Shown: positions 26,513-35,399 of the stretch, piece by piece
Layout of the letters: each line of letters begins with the position of its first letter
How positions within the stretch are numbered: the stretch's first letter is position 1
Assembly (NCBI RefSeq): GCF_000153125.2
Contig: NZ_CM002299.1
Location: 3,360,928 to 3,424,927 of the forward strand
Reading direction: 5' to 3'
Source of the DNA: Congregibacter litoralis KT71
GTDB lineage: Bacteria > Pseudomonadota > Gammaproteobacteria > Pseudomonadales > Halieaceae
DNA: 64,000 bases
Made by a program: the position numbers and the translations under genes
Notes under the pieces: model-generated
Seen by the model: the letters and a program-made list of their open reading frames with translations, nothing else
Databases searched by the model: none
What the model was told of the DNA's origin: nothing

Positions 26513-28632
26513 TGGGCTTTACCGATGCGGCCCTGCTGCAAGGCAGCCACTACACTGTCTTTGGGACCGTCGGCAACAATGCGGCCCGAATCCACCACGA
26601 TGATGCGATCCACCAGCTCCAGCAGCGCGTTGCGGTGGGTCACCACGATCATGGTACGTCCCTCGATAAAGGTTTTGAGATTATCGATCACGACCTTTTC
26701 TGTGGAGTTATCCATGGAGCCCGTGGGCTCGTCGAGGAGCAGAATCCTGGGTTCGTGCACGAGTGCCCGGGCAAGACCTATGCAACGTCGCTGGCCGCCG
26801 GACACGGAATCTCCCCGCTCGCTGATGGCCATATCGAATCCGCTGGGATGGCGATTCACGAATTCGGCAAGCCCCGCCCGCTCCACGGCTTTTAAAAGCG
26901 CGGCATCAGTGAGACCGCGGTGGGCTAGGCTCAGGTTGTCGCGCAAATTGCCATGAAACAGGGTCACGTCCTGAGGCACATAGCCGATCGCCTGGCGGTA
27001 CTCCCTAGGATCAAGCTGCCGCAGGTCGATACCGTCGATGAGCACCTCCCCTTCCGTGGGCCGATACAAACCCATGGCGAGTTTTTGCAGGGTCGTTTTG
27101 CCGGAACCCACACGGCCGAGGACCGCTACGTGCTCGCCGGGCTTGACGGTAAAAGACACACCCCGTAGAGAGACGGTCTCTGCTGCCGGATAACTAAAGG
27201 CGACATCCTTGAACTCAATGCCGCCGTCAAAGCTCTCGCGAGACAGGTAGGCTCCGTCTCGTCGATGATCCACGGGCGCGTCAAACATTGCATCCAGAGA
27301 GGCTAGGGCAATCCGCGCATTATGGTACTGAGTAATAAGCCCCGCGAGCTGCCCGAAGGGCGCCACGGAGCGGCCGGCGAGCATGGTGCAGGCAATGAGC
27401 CCTCCCATGGTGAGCTCACCCACGGATATCAAATAGACGCCGGTGATGATCACGCTCACGGTGATGATCTGCTGGCACCAGGTAGTGGCCTGGGTGACCG
27501 ATGAAGAGGCGAGTTTTGAGCTCACACCGACCCCTGCCAAGAATCGTGTGCTGTCTTCCCACTTGCGCTGCATGACCGACTCAGCGCCCATGGCTTTGAG
27601 CGTCTCCAGGCCCGTGAGGGACTCAATGAGCGTTGCGTTACGCATGGCACCGGCCTGATAGGCGCTCTCGGTGAGACGCTGGAGTCGCGGCCGCATAAAC
27701 AGCGCAAAGCCCACCAATAAAACGATGCCTGCCAATACGGGGATCAGCACCGGCCAGGCGATCCAGCCGATGACCACAAAAAACAGCAGGGCAAAGGGCA
27801 GATCGATCACGCTGTTGATGGTGGCCGAGGCGATAAAATCCCGGAGGGTCTCAAAGGAGCGCAGATTCACGGCAAAGGAGCCGACGGAGGCGGGACGATG
27901 TTCCATGCGCATACCCAGGGCCTGCTCCATGATCTTTGCCGACAGGTCTATATCCACCCGCCGACTCGCCAGATCGATAAAGTAGTTGCGCAAGGTTCGG
28001 AGAATTACGTCGCCAATCAGCACCACGAACATGCCTGCGGCAAGCACCCAGAGGGTCTCAAAGGCGGCGTTGGGCACCACCCGGTCGTAGACGTTCATGG
28101 TGAACAGCGGCAGCGCCAGGGCAAACACATTGATAAAGAAGGCAGCAAACAGCACGTCGCGGTAAACGGGGCTGTGGGCGCGAATGGCGCTCCAGAACCA
28201 GTGGCCCTCATCGCTTTGCATCGCGGTGTCGTCCACACGGTTATCGATCTTAAAGCGAGGGCGGGCCAGGAGCACATGACCCGTGGCCTTGGCGGAAAGC
28301 GCCTCAAAGGTCTCGGTGACTTCCGTGTCGATAGCGTGGGGATAAACCACGCGGGCGGCGCCATTTGCGTTGGCGCCAAGATAGACGCAGGCGCTGTCTT
28401 CTAACAATACGACTGCCGGTGCGACGGCATCGGGAATTTTACGGAGGTCAATGTGAGCCAGGCGAGCGTTCAAGCCTGCTCGATCGGCGGAGCGCAGCAG
28501 AAGATCCGGCGTTAACCCGTCATGACCCACGGGCAGGGCCGCGGTGAGGGACTCCGCGGTGGCCGCCAATTGATGGAATCTCGCCACGTACAGCAGGCAA
28601 TCCACCAATGGGTCGTGTTGGGGGGTGGTCAT
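26509..28632 (-). CDS. lapB: Type I secretion ABC transporter with degenerate C39-like domain (LapB-like)
   Basis: 707 residues. An N-terminal C39 peptidase-like domain (about 1-130) lacks the catalytic Cys context, as in LapB and HlyB where it acts as a docking domain. Six TM helices span about 155-430. The ATP-binding domain has Walker A GRVGSGKTT, signature VSGGQRR, Walker B ILLLDEPT and the switch His in VVTHR. It should drive export of the LapA-like adhesin. It is the first gene of the lapB-lapC-luxR operon, and its promoter must lie in the 484-bp gap upstream. Confidence 0.93.
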   Translation of the reverse strand: MTTPQHDPLVDCLLYVARFHQLAATAESLTAALPVGHDGLTPDLLLRSADRAGLNARLAHIDLRKIPDAVAPAVVLLEDSACVYLGANANGAARVVYPHAIDTEVTETFEALSAKATGHVLLARPRFKIDNRVDDTAMQSDEGHWFWSAIRAHSPVYRDVLFAAFFINVFALALPLFTMNVYDRVVPNAAFETLWVLAAGMFVVLIGDVILRTLRNYFIDLASRRVDIDLSAKIMEQALGMRMEHRPASVGSFAVNLRSFETLRDFIASATINSVIDLPFALLFFVVIGWIAWPVLIPVLAGIVLLVGFALFMRPRLQRLTESAYQAGAMRNATLIESLTGLETLKAMGAESVMQRKWEDSTRFLAGVGVSSKLASSSVTQATTWCQQIITVSVIITGVYLISVGELTMGGLIACTMLAGRSVAPFGQLAGLITQYHNARIALASLDAMFDAPVDHRRDGAYLSRESFDGGIEFKDVAFSYPAAETVSLRGVSFTVKPGEHVAVLGRVGSGKTTLQKLAMGLYRPTEGEVLIDGIDLRQLDPREYRQAIGYVPQDVTLFHGNLRDNLSLAHRGLTDAALLKAVERAGLAEFVNRHPSGFDMAISERGDSVSGGQRRCIGLARALVHEPRILLLDEPTGSMDNSTEKVVIDNLKTFIEGRTMIVVTHRNALLELVDRIIVVDSGRIVADGPKDSVVAALQQGRIGKAQ

Positions 28633-28913
28633 TGGTGGGGCGATCTTCCTGAACGAGCTCTAAAGTTGACGTTATGGTACCAGCTGGGGAGTCGTGAACT
28701 AGTGATTGCGGGGGACCGCAGCGCAAGAATAGTGCGGGAAGTCACAGTCGGAGCAAGGCCGCAGCATTAGCCGTATGAGGCGTTCCGGGGGCAGTTTGTG
28801 ACGCAGCTCGCACACATGTAAACAAAGCTGACAGCTCAATCCTCGATTAAGCCCAAAACCGCGCAGCAAGACAGGCACGCCTATGGGCATAACCGCCGGA
28901 GAAGGCAGCTATC

Positions 28914-28929
28914 TGTGATCGGGGTCACA
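28914..28929. promoter_or_regulatory. Perfect CRP/Clp-type box
   Basis: TGTGA-TCGGGG-TCACA is an exact match to the CRP half-sites. It is centred about 127 bases upstream of the predicted sigma-54 start of the PEP-CTERM gene and about 290 bases upstream of lapB, so it could act on either. Confidence 0.6.
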
Positions 28930-28933
28930 CAGG

Positions 28934-28950
28934 TGTCAGGCATGCTGACA
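28934..28950. promoter_or_regulatory. Inverted repeat, possible activator site for the sigma-54 promoter
   Basis: TGTCAG and CTGACA are perfect inverted hexamers around a five-base spacer. The centre lies about 107 bases before the predicted transcription start, a normal distance for a sigma-54 enhancer-binding protein. No matching motif was found at the other two sigma-54 elements. Confidence 0.35.
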
Positions 28951-29022
28951 GGCGTGCCGAAAAATCTCTTAAAAATACCCCGATCGATAAAAATAATCAT
29001 AAAAATCAACCACTTAATATTT

Positions 29023-29038
29023 TGGCACGTTAATCGCA
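29023..29038 (+). promoter_or_regulatory. Sigma-54 (RpoN) type promoter of the first PEP-CTERM gene
   Basis: TGGCACG-TTAA-TCGCA has the required GG-N10-GC spacing; only the T of TTGC in the -12 element differs. Predicted start near 29049, about 68 bases before the ATG. Confidence 0.65.
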
Positions 29039-29116
29039 ACGCATTACAGCATCGACAAAACCACAGACTCGAGTCTCTCCCGAGCACAGAGTCCATCGCG
29101 ATTAAGGATTTACAAG

Positions 29117-29929
29117 ATGAAGCGTTCAATCAAATATATTGCCACCTGCGTCCTGCTTGCCGCACTACCGGCTGTCAGTCAAGCCGGCGTTATAGTGGAC
29201 CTTATTGAGAATGGCGAGTTCGAACGCACCAATAAAGATCCGGGCAGCAGTTGGACCAGAGCAACAGACGTTGCTGGCTGGTCCAGCACTGAGGGACACA
29301 TAGAACTCTTTTCGCAAGGGTTTGCTTCATCGCCGGCGCGGGGTACTGATGGAGAGCTCACCGGTCTGCACGCCGAAATCACCGGCGACTCTCAATTGGG
29401 AATTATCAGCACCACGTTTGTTATCCCGGAAAACGTTCTTCCGGGTTCAATGGGCCTGCTTTCTTTCGACCTATGGAACCGTGCTGGCGAGGGCATCACA
29501 CTGAATCTACTTGTCGAGCAACCGCAACTGGCGCAGCCACCGCTTCCGACCATCGGAGGGGCACTCCCTTGTATACAGGAAGGTGGTGATGGCGGACCCT
29601 GCCTCCTGCCTGATATCACTGGCTCCGCCGGGTCACCCTCAACGCCGATCGTTGATGCCCTGAACGAAACTTTCAGTGACGAAAAGGCCAACAGCGACTG
29701 GGTTCGGGTAACAAGAAGCGTCGCCGTTAATCCCGGTGAGCTGTTCACGCTCAGCTTTGGCGCTGTGGGCGGCGGTACCGCCGGCGCGCACATTGATCAG
29801 GTAGCGTTTTTAGTGGAAGAGGCAGGTCAGATATCGGGTTTGGGGGAACAGGCATCAGTGCCAGCACCGGCAACCCTTGCCCTGTTCGCACTTGGCTTAC
29901 TGGGACTGCTTCGCAGGCGGGCTGTCTGA
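29117..29929 (+). CDS. PEP-CTERM sorting domain-containing protein
   Basis: 270 residues. A signal peptide covers about 1-23 (cleavage near SQA-GV). The secreted body begins with a NGEFE segment typical of carbohydrate-binding-like domains that start with NGDFE or NGSFE, and contains two Cys (ALPCIQE, GPCLLPD). The C-terminus is a PEP-CTERM tail: VPAPATLALFALGLLGLLRRR, i.e. a motif, one hydrophobic helix and a basic end. Such proteins are cut by exosortase A, encoded here at 47598. AAGGA lies seven bases before the ATG. Driven by a sigma-54 type promoter. Molecular role unknown. Confidence 0.9.
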   Translation: MKRSIKYIATCVLLAALPAVSQAGVIVDLIENGEFERTNKDPGSSWTRATDVAGWSSTEGHIELFSQGFASSPARGTDGELTGLHAEITGDSQLGIISTTFVIPENVLPGSMGLLSFDLWNRAGEGITLNLLVEQPQLAQPPLPTIGGALPCIQEGGDGGPCLLPDITGSAGSPSTPIVDALNETFSDEKANSDWVRVTRSVAVNPGELFTLSFGAVGGGTAGAHIDQVAFLVEEAGQISGLGEQASVPAPATLALFALGLLGLLRRRAV

Positions 29930-29975
29930 TCTGAGGTTACTGCGATCCTGTGTTTTACCATGCCCCTAGGTGAGT

Positions 29976-30765
29976 CTATCGTTGCAGCGCTTTCACCTTT
30001 TGCTTGGCTTCGACGGCTGCGGCTTCATTGCCAAGAGCACTTTGAACCGCAGCCAGGTGTTCGTAGAGGCTGACATTGGACGCGGCGCCCGGGAGCTGTA
30101 ACGCTTTCTCAAGCGACCCCAATGCCAGGTCGTCGTCTCCGCCCAGATGCTGAATCCATGCCAGCGTATCCCAATAGGGCGCGAAGCGGGGTTGCAGCTC
30201 CGTGGCTGTTAGTGCGTGTCGCAGTGCTGCATTGAGATTGTCAGGCTCAGCGGCCAGTAGCCATGCCAGATTGTTATGTGCCAATGGCTGCGCTTGATTG
30301 ATCTCGAGAGTTTCCTGATAGGCCCGCTGTGCGGCAATACTATCGCCTCGCTGCTGCTCAACGAGCGCGATGTTGAGGTAAGCCGCTGGATGACGCTCGA
30401 CTATTGTCAGGACCTTTTCGAAGTGCTCGATGGCCGTATCATAGTCGGCCATGCTCGCGTAAATACGACCCTGGGCCAGCATAGACTCCACATGACGCGG
30501 CTCAGCCTCGAGGGCTTTGGCGAAGGCCGCCAAGGCATCGTCTGTCTGACGCCGCTGCATCAGGCTATTGCCCATTGCGAACATCGGCAGTGGGTTGCCG
30601 GGCGCTAGCGCCGCAGACTGACGCCAGGCATCATCAGCCGCCTCAAACTCGCCTGCGCGACTGTACGCCACGCCCAAGCCGTAGCCCTGCGTGTGTTTGA
30701 TCTATCGCTATCGCCTCATCAATCACCTGGCCAACTATTGGCTCTACAGCTGACTGGTGACAATA
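29976..30765 (-). pseudogene. Broken TPR-repeat gene (frameshifted remnant)
   Basis: The intact frame 29976-30677 encodes about 233 residues of tetratricopeptide repeats (for example AWRQSAALAPGNPLPMFAMG, HNNLAWLLAAEPDN) but has only a TTG inside a TPR motif as start and no ribosome-binding site. Further upstream the sequence continues in another frame: VIDEAIAIDQTH, then after a shift near 30687-30693, QGYGLGVAYSRAGEFE, which together make a proper TPR. A TAG at 30702-30704 blocks the first frame. The N-terminus, with any signal or lipoprotein sequence, is missing. Its C-terminal NNLAW and DTLAW motifs resemble those of the two PrsT proteins here, so it may be a decayed relative. A gene caller might still report 29976-30677 as a CDS. 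Confidence 0.7.
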
Positions 30766-31025
30766 AGAATGCCTGAACACAACGAAATTTTTCGCGACGA
30801 ACTCAAGGCTTGGTTTGAAAGATCAGGCACTTGAACTGTTTGCGTTTTATCAATTCACAGCCCCGACGACCGCTGAAACCACATGCATTACGACTCTTAA
30901 CATCACACACCTAAATTAGCGTTAGGGCAAGCGACAACTGAGCGATTACACGAAAACCCTGTCTACCCGACTTACAGGGGAGACCGTAAGACCAGAACCC
31001 AGGACTTCACAAACAAAATCCATAT
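30766..31025. other. Gene-free stretch between the TPR remnant and the second PEP-CTERM gene
   Basis: The gene-free interval to 31115 holds no ORF with recognisable features. The part next to the remnant may contain more decayed coding sequence. A decamer TAGCGTTAGG at 30917-30926 recurs at 37497-37506, upstream of the third PEP-CTERM gene. The end holds a terminator. Confidence 0.5.
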
Positions 31026-31058
31026 AAAAAAACCCGCCGGAACATCATCCAACGGGTT
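31026..31058 (-). terminator. Intrinsic terminator of the second PEP-CTERM gene
   Basis: On the minus strand: arms AACCCGTTGG and CCGGCGGGTT (ten pairs with two G-T) around an eight-base loop, followed by a run of T (A at 31026-31032 on plus). It lies 58 bases after the gene. Confidence 0.85.
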
Positions 31059-31115
31059 TTCTAATGTCCTTCACCGGGCTGCGCTGCAGGGCGCGGCCCA
31101 TCCAAGGAATGAGTT

Positions 31116-32099
31116 TCAGGCTGCCTGACTGCGGCTTTTGCGCCTGAGCAGACCCAACCCAAGAACGCCAAGCCCGAACAACGCGATGGGCGCCGGCGCA
31201 GGCACGAACACAGGTGTCGTCGAAATAGCGAACGCGAACTGCACGGTGGTTGCCTGGCTCTCAGCGGTTCGGAAACCCTGACAACCTGAGCCCAAGCTAA
31301 CCGCGGCACACTCCTGATCGCCCAAGGTGCCGATGGGCGCTGCCCCGCCCATCCCGTCGGTCAGCAGTACGCTGGCAAAATATTCCTGCCCAAGGTAATC
31401 AAACGCCAGATTCAAAGTAGGCACTGCCACGATACCAAACAGATCCGCGCACGGCGTTGCTGTGCCGTCAGCGCAAGGCCCTCCGTTAGGAGTCTCTGCG
31501 AATCGAAAGTCAAACGTGATATCCGGAGCGTCTACCGAAGCGCCGGTCATTGGAGCTACCGGAGTCAGGGTGAGCGTGTCCTGAATAGTGCCTCCTGTGA
31601 GCGTCGGGAAGCCGCTAATGGGGTTGTTCCAATGGGTCAAATTAATGCCTAGCCCAAAATCTCCGGCTTCAATGTTCCCGTCAGTAACCGTATTCACAGT
31701 TCCGGTTGCAGCACCACCTCCGGTAAATGACCCCGGGGTGCCGATCGTTAATGCGCTTCGGTTGAAAGCTGCGTCCGACGTCGGATCTTGGAAATCTGGA
31801 TCGACAGTATCACCCAAGCCCCAGAAGCCACCACAACCGCCAAACACCCCACCGGGCTCTGTTGGTCCACCAGAGCCACCCTCACAAAACGACGAAGATC
31901 GCCCCCATGACAACTCGCTGGCGCTCACCGTGTTACCGGCACTTGCACCACTAAAAGTCGCGGAAGTAAATGTCGCAGAAGTAGAAAAATCCCACTCGGT
32001 GACAATGGCAGCAGATGCCGATACACCTCCTGTACCCAGCAACAATGCCGCTGCGGCATTAGCAAGCTGCCTGTGGATTGCGTGGTTATTCTTGATCAT
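31116..32099 (-). CDS. PEP-CTERM protein of THxN type
   Basis: 327 residues with a signal peptide (about 1-31, cleavage near ASA-AIV). The mature part is rich in Ser, Thr, Gly and Cys, with WDFSTSATFTSATF at the start and LGINLTHWNNPI near residue 155. The latter fits the THxN motif of a described PEP-CTERM subfamily. Four Cys pairs suggest periplasmic or surface disulfides. The C-terminus is VPAPAPIALFGLGVLGLGLL followed by a basic RRKSR end, a substrate tail for exosortase A. A sigma-54 type element lies 71 bases upstream and a strong terminator follows. Role unknown; probably a matrix-associated surface protein. Confidence 0.9.
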   Translation of the reverse strand: MIKNNHAIHRQLANAAAALLLGTGGVSASAAIVTEWDFSTSATFTSATFSGASAGNTVSASELSWGRSSSFCEGGSGGPTEPGGVFGGCGGFWGLGDTVDPDFQDPTSDAAFNRSALTIGTPGSFTGGGAATGTVNTVTDGNIEAGDFGLGINLTHWNNPISGFPTLTGGTIQDTLTLTPVAPMTGASVDAPDITFDFRFAETPNGGPCADGTATPCADLFGIVAVPTLNLAFDYLGQEYFASVLLTDGMGGAAPIGTLGDQECAAVSLGSGCQGFRTAESQATTVQFAFAISTTPVFVPAPAPIALFGLGVLGLGLLRRKSRSQAA

Positions 32100-32498
32100 T
32101 GCTGTTTCTCCGATTGCATCGCCGCTCTGTGAGGCTTAGCTACACTTACATTGAATTACACAGATCCGATGCATATTATGGGCCAAAAACACTCAACCAA
32201 TTTTAACCCATTGATTTTTAATTAAAAATATAATCAAGCCGTGTGTTCAGGAACAGCTTCCACTTCAAATCCAAGCGAATTGAAACACAAATGTAAAAAA
32301 AGCTGACAAATGACGAAGGTAGCTCACGCCTCAAGGTCGGCACGGCCTTCATCACCTCCCTACCCCCTCAACCTAATATCAGTACTACACCCGTCACCGC
32401 TACCACGGTGTCAGCGCGCGACCAAGGAATACTTTGGCAGACCTCGCCTGATCGACTAACCTCATGGCCTGGCAACTAGTCGTCATAGGAAAACAACC
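32100..32498. other. Divergent intergenic region between PEP-CTERM gene and first prsT
   Basis: 399 bases, A/T-rich in the middle (32200-32240). It holds the sigma-54 element at 32170-32185 on the minus strand and an inverted repeat GGAA-CAGC-TTCC at 32250-32261, about 96 bases upstream of the predicted start. No sigma-54 element was found facing prsT. The prsT ribosome-binding site AGGA is at about 32487. Confidence 0.6.
32170..32185 (-). promoter_or_regulatory. Sigma-54 (RpoN) type promoter of the second PEP-CTERM gene
   Basis: On the minus strand TGGCCCA-TAAT-ATGCA has GG-N10-GC spacing, with three mismatches to TGGCACG-N4-TTGCA outside the invariant GG and GC. Predicted start near 32159, about 60 bases before the ATG. 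Weaker than the other two. Confidence 0.5.
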
Positions 32499-35285
32499 AT
32501 GTTTGATCGCTCTGGATATGCCATCGGAATCGGGCTTCTGATGGCGCTCCTGGTCGCTTGCTCGGGGTCAGAAAACGAATCAGAACAAAAGCTTCTGGCT
32601 CGCGCCAGCTCTGCCCTTGAAGCAGGGAAAATTGACGCCGCGATGGTGGATCTAAAAACCGCTTTACAGCAAAACCCAGGCAGCGCCGCAGCAAGGGTTC
32701 TGCTGGGTGATGCTTACATGGTGCAGCGCGAAGCCGAAATGGCCGCGGCAGAGTTTCTCAGAGCCCACGAGATTGGTGGGCAGGTAGATAGTCAGGTGCG
32801 TTACGCTCAGGCACTCATCGCCGCGGGGGATACCGACACATTATTGACCTTGCACGAAAGCGATGACCTCACAGCGGCAGACGCTCCGCTGTATCAAGCT
32901 GCGCTGGCCCGAGCGTATTCACTGACCGGTAACTACGAAGCGGCAACGGAAGCTGTGAACAGAGCCCTGGCAGCAGACGCGGCGGATCCCTATATCAGGT
33001 CCAGTGAGGCCCTGGTTCTGCTGCGACAAGGTGGCAATGTGTTTGGCGCCGCTGACATTCTTGCAGGAATCACCGATGACTATCCTCTGAATGACGAGGC
33101 TTGGAGTTTGCGCGCAGATGTTGCGCGCTATCAGCAGGACTACGCTAGTGCGGCAAAGTGGTATGGAAAGGTCGCTGAAATCAATCCCGATCGAATAGCC
33201 GAACGACTCCACCTGGTAGGTGCGCTTATTGAGCTCGGCAGAAGCGACGAAGCAGATAGCAAACTAGCGGAACTCGAGGAGTTGGAGCTCGAAAACCCAG
33301 GTGTTAACTTCGCTCGCGGCCGTCTGCTCTTTGACAAGGGAGAATACAGCCTTGCCCTAGAAGAGCTCAACCAGGTTCTGGGAGTGCTTCCAGAACACAC
33401 CGCAGCACTTTACCTTGCCGCTACTGCGAACCTCCAACAGGGCAATCTTGCAACTGCGGAGCGGCAGCTAATAAAGCTAGTGGCAGAGCAACCAAGTAAC
33501 GTTCCAGCGCGACTACAACTTGCCAGCGTTTACCTACAAAGAAATGATGCGCTGGCGACAGAGCGTGTCGCGCGCGAAATTTTGCAACTGGAAGAGAAAA
33601 ACATCGCCGCCATGCGTCTACTAGCTTTGGCACTGGTTGCTCAAGGGGAATATGTTGAGAGCGAGCAGCTCTACCAGCAGCTCGCCACACTTAAGCCCGA
33701 TTCCGTAGAGGATCGCACCGGACTTGGAGCCACGCAACTACTCCTGGGTGATACAGCTTCTGGCATCGTAGAGCTTGAGAAAGCGCTGGCCATGGACCCG
33801 AAGAATGCGCAACTTCGAGAGCGTCTCATCGGCGCTTACCTTGCCAGCGACAGAATTGATTTAGCCAGAGAAGCCGTGGCTGGATATCAGTCGGAATCGC
33901 CAGACGATACGCGTCCGCAGATATTTGCTGCCAGATTTGCCCTGCAAACAGGTGAGAGAGACAAAGCCCGAGAAATCTTCGAGTCTGTGCTCGTCAAAGA
34001 GCCGGGCAACATCAATGCCAATGGCGGCTTGGCGATCATGGCTTTAAACGAGCGCAATATTGATGAAGCGCGTCAGCATTTCTACTCGATTCTCGAATTT
34101 CATCCCACTAACGTACAAACTCTTATGAATCTCGCGACTCTTGAGGAACAGGCGGGCAATACAGATGCCATGCTGGACGCTCTAAATCGTGCGATGAGCG
34201 CAGACCCTCAGGCATTGCCGCCTCGATTGGCGCTCGCTCGCTATGAGATCATTCAGGAGAATCCTCGGAAAGCAGAAGCCCTTCTGGACACAGTGCGAGA
34301 GCACCACACAAACAGCTTTGAGCTTCACCAACTCCTCGCCGCAGCGTTTATGGCGAGCAGGCAAACCACGCAGGCGGTAACTAGTGGCAGGCAAATGCTG
34401 AGGCTTCGCCCAAACGACCCCGCCTCACTTGCGTATGTAGCGCGACTGGAACAAAACGATGGCCAGCTGGGAGCTGCTCGTGAACACGCCGAACGCGTTC
34501 TTGCGCTGACATCCGATAACGTCGAAATGCGCAAGCTGATCGTAGAGACTTTGTTAGCCCAAAACATGCCCAACAGGGCAGCAGCTGAGCTTGCAAAACT
34601 CCCCTCGACCGTGAGGGCTGCGCCGGGAGTAGCCAAGGTGGAAGGCCAACTTGCAATGCTGCAGGACAGACCAGCAGACGCTGAAGTGCTGTTCCAGAGG
34701 GCATTTGAGATCGAGCCTGACAGTCAACTAGCGGTCTTTCTGAACATCGCTAAATGGGAGCAAGACAAGCGCAAAGAAGCCATTGACAATCTGGAAGCCT
34801 GGTTGACTGAGCACCCCGACGATCTTGCGGTGCGCTCTAAACTCGCGGCTTGGCAACTCGCCGTTGGTAACGAGAAGAGAGCAAAGGCGCATTACAATTT
34901 CTTAATCGAGATCGCTCCAGAAAACCCCATGGTGCTCAACAATCTCGCATGGCTTAACCGGGAGACTTCACCAGAATTGGCGTTGAACTACGCCAAAAAG
35001 GCCCATGCACTGGCACCGGAAAGCGTATTGATCATGGATACCTACGCCATGGTCCAACGATCTATAGGTAATAAAGAAGAAGCCCTCGCTCTCAGCGACC
35101 TCGCTCTCTCTACAGATAAGAAGCTCGACCCCGAGCTGCAGTTCAACCGCGCACTGATACTCATTGATGCGGACCGGGAGGAAGACGCCATAGAAATCCT
35201 TGCCAAGCTGGTAGCAGGCGCAGAGTTTGCTCAGCAGTCCGAGGCTCGCGCGTTACTAGGCAGCATACTCAGCGATGGGCCATAG
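32499..35285 (+). CDS. prsT: XrtA/PEP-CTERM system TPR lipoprotein PrsT (copy 1)
   Basis: 928 residues. A lipobox (LLVACSG) at about residues 17-23 marks an outer-membrane or periplasmic lipoprotein. The rest is a long array of TPR motifs, about 20 to 25 copies, such as ALEAGKIDAAMVDLKTALQQ and NNLAWLNRETSPELALNYAK (quoted in part). Length and composition match the PrsT family, which accompanies exosortase A loci and is thought to scaffold polysaccharide secretion. AGGA lies eight bases before the ATG. A second copy is encoded at 42721 with low overall identity by eye, so the two are old paralogues rather than a recent duplication. Confidence 0.88.
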   Translation: MFDRSGYAIGIGLLMALLVACSGSENESEQKLLARASSALEAGKIDAAMVDLKTALQQNPGSAAARVLLGDAYMVQREAEMAAAEFLRAHEIGGQVDSQVRYAQALIAAGDTDTLLTLHESDDLTAADAPLYQAALARAYSLTGNYEAATEAVNRALAADAADPYIRSSEALVLLRQGGNVFGAADILAGITDDYPLNDEAWSLRADVARYQQDYASAAKWYGKVAEINPDRIAERLHLVGALIELGRSDEADSKLAELEELELENPGVNFARGRLLFDKGEYSLALEELNQVLGVLPEHTAALYLAATANLQQGNLATAERQLIKLVAEQPSNVPARLQLASVYLQRNDALATERVAREILQLEEKNIAAMRLLALALVAQGEYVESEQLYQQLATLKPDSVEDRTGLGATQLLLGDTASGIVELEKALAMDPKNAQLRERLIGAYLASDRIDLAREAVAGYQSESPDDTRPQIFAARFALQTGERDKAREIFESVLVKEPGNINANGGLAIMALNERNIDEARQHFYSILEFHPTNVQTLMNLATLEEQAGNTDAMLDALNRAMSADPQALPPRLALARYEIIQENPRKAEALLDTVREHHTNSFELHQLLAAAFMASRQTTQAVTSGRQMLRLRPNDPASLAYVARLEQNDGQLGAAREHAERVLALTSDNVEMRKLIVETLLAQNMPNRAAAELAKLPSTVRAAPGVAKVEGQLAMLQDRPADAEVLFQRAFEIEPDSQLAVFLNIAKWEQDKRKEAIDNLEAWLTEHPDDLAVRSKLAAWQLAVGNEKRAKAHYNFLIEIAPENPMVLNNLAWLNRETSPELALNYAKKAHALAPESVLIMDTYAMVQRSIGNKEEALALSDLALSTDKKLDPELQFNRALILIDADREEDAIEILAKLVAGAEFAQQSEARALLGSILSDGP

Positions 35286-35399
35286 GGGTTACCCCATCGA
35301 TCCCCGGGCATTTTCGGGCCAATTCGATCCATCTACGAACATTGCCCCGCCGCATAAAATCGTGAAAGACTGATTCAAGGTCACAAGGGGGCTCTTAGC

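Larger units (their letters stand above)
28633..29116. other. Divergent intergenic region between lapB and the first PEP-CTERM gene
   Basis: 484 bases without a convincing gene. It holds a perfect CRP-type box at 28914-28929, an inverted repeat at 28934-28950, a distant inverted pair GGCACGCC (about 28874) and GGCGTGCC (about 28951), and a sigma-54 type element at 29023-29038. The part after 28960 is A/T-rich, unlike the flanks. It must contain the promoters of both lapB (minus) and the PEP-CTERM gene (plus). Confidence 0.7.

Noticed and set aside
32400..32498. Sigma-54 promoter ahead of prsT copy 1 (TTGGCAGACCTCGCC)
   Set aside because: The GG to GC spacing is eight, not ten, so it does not fit.
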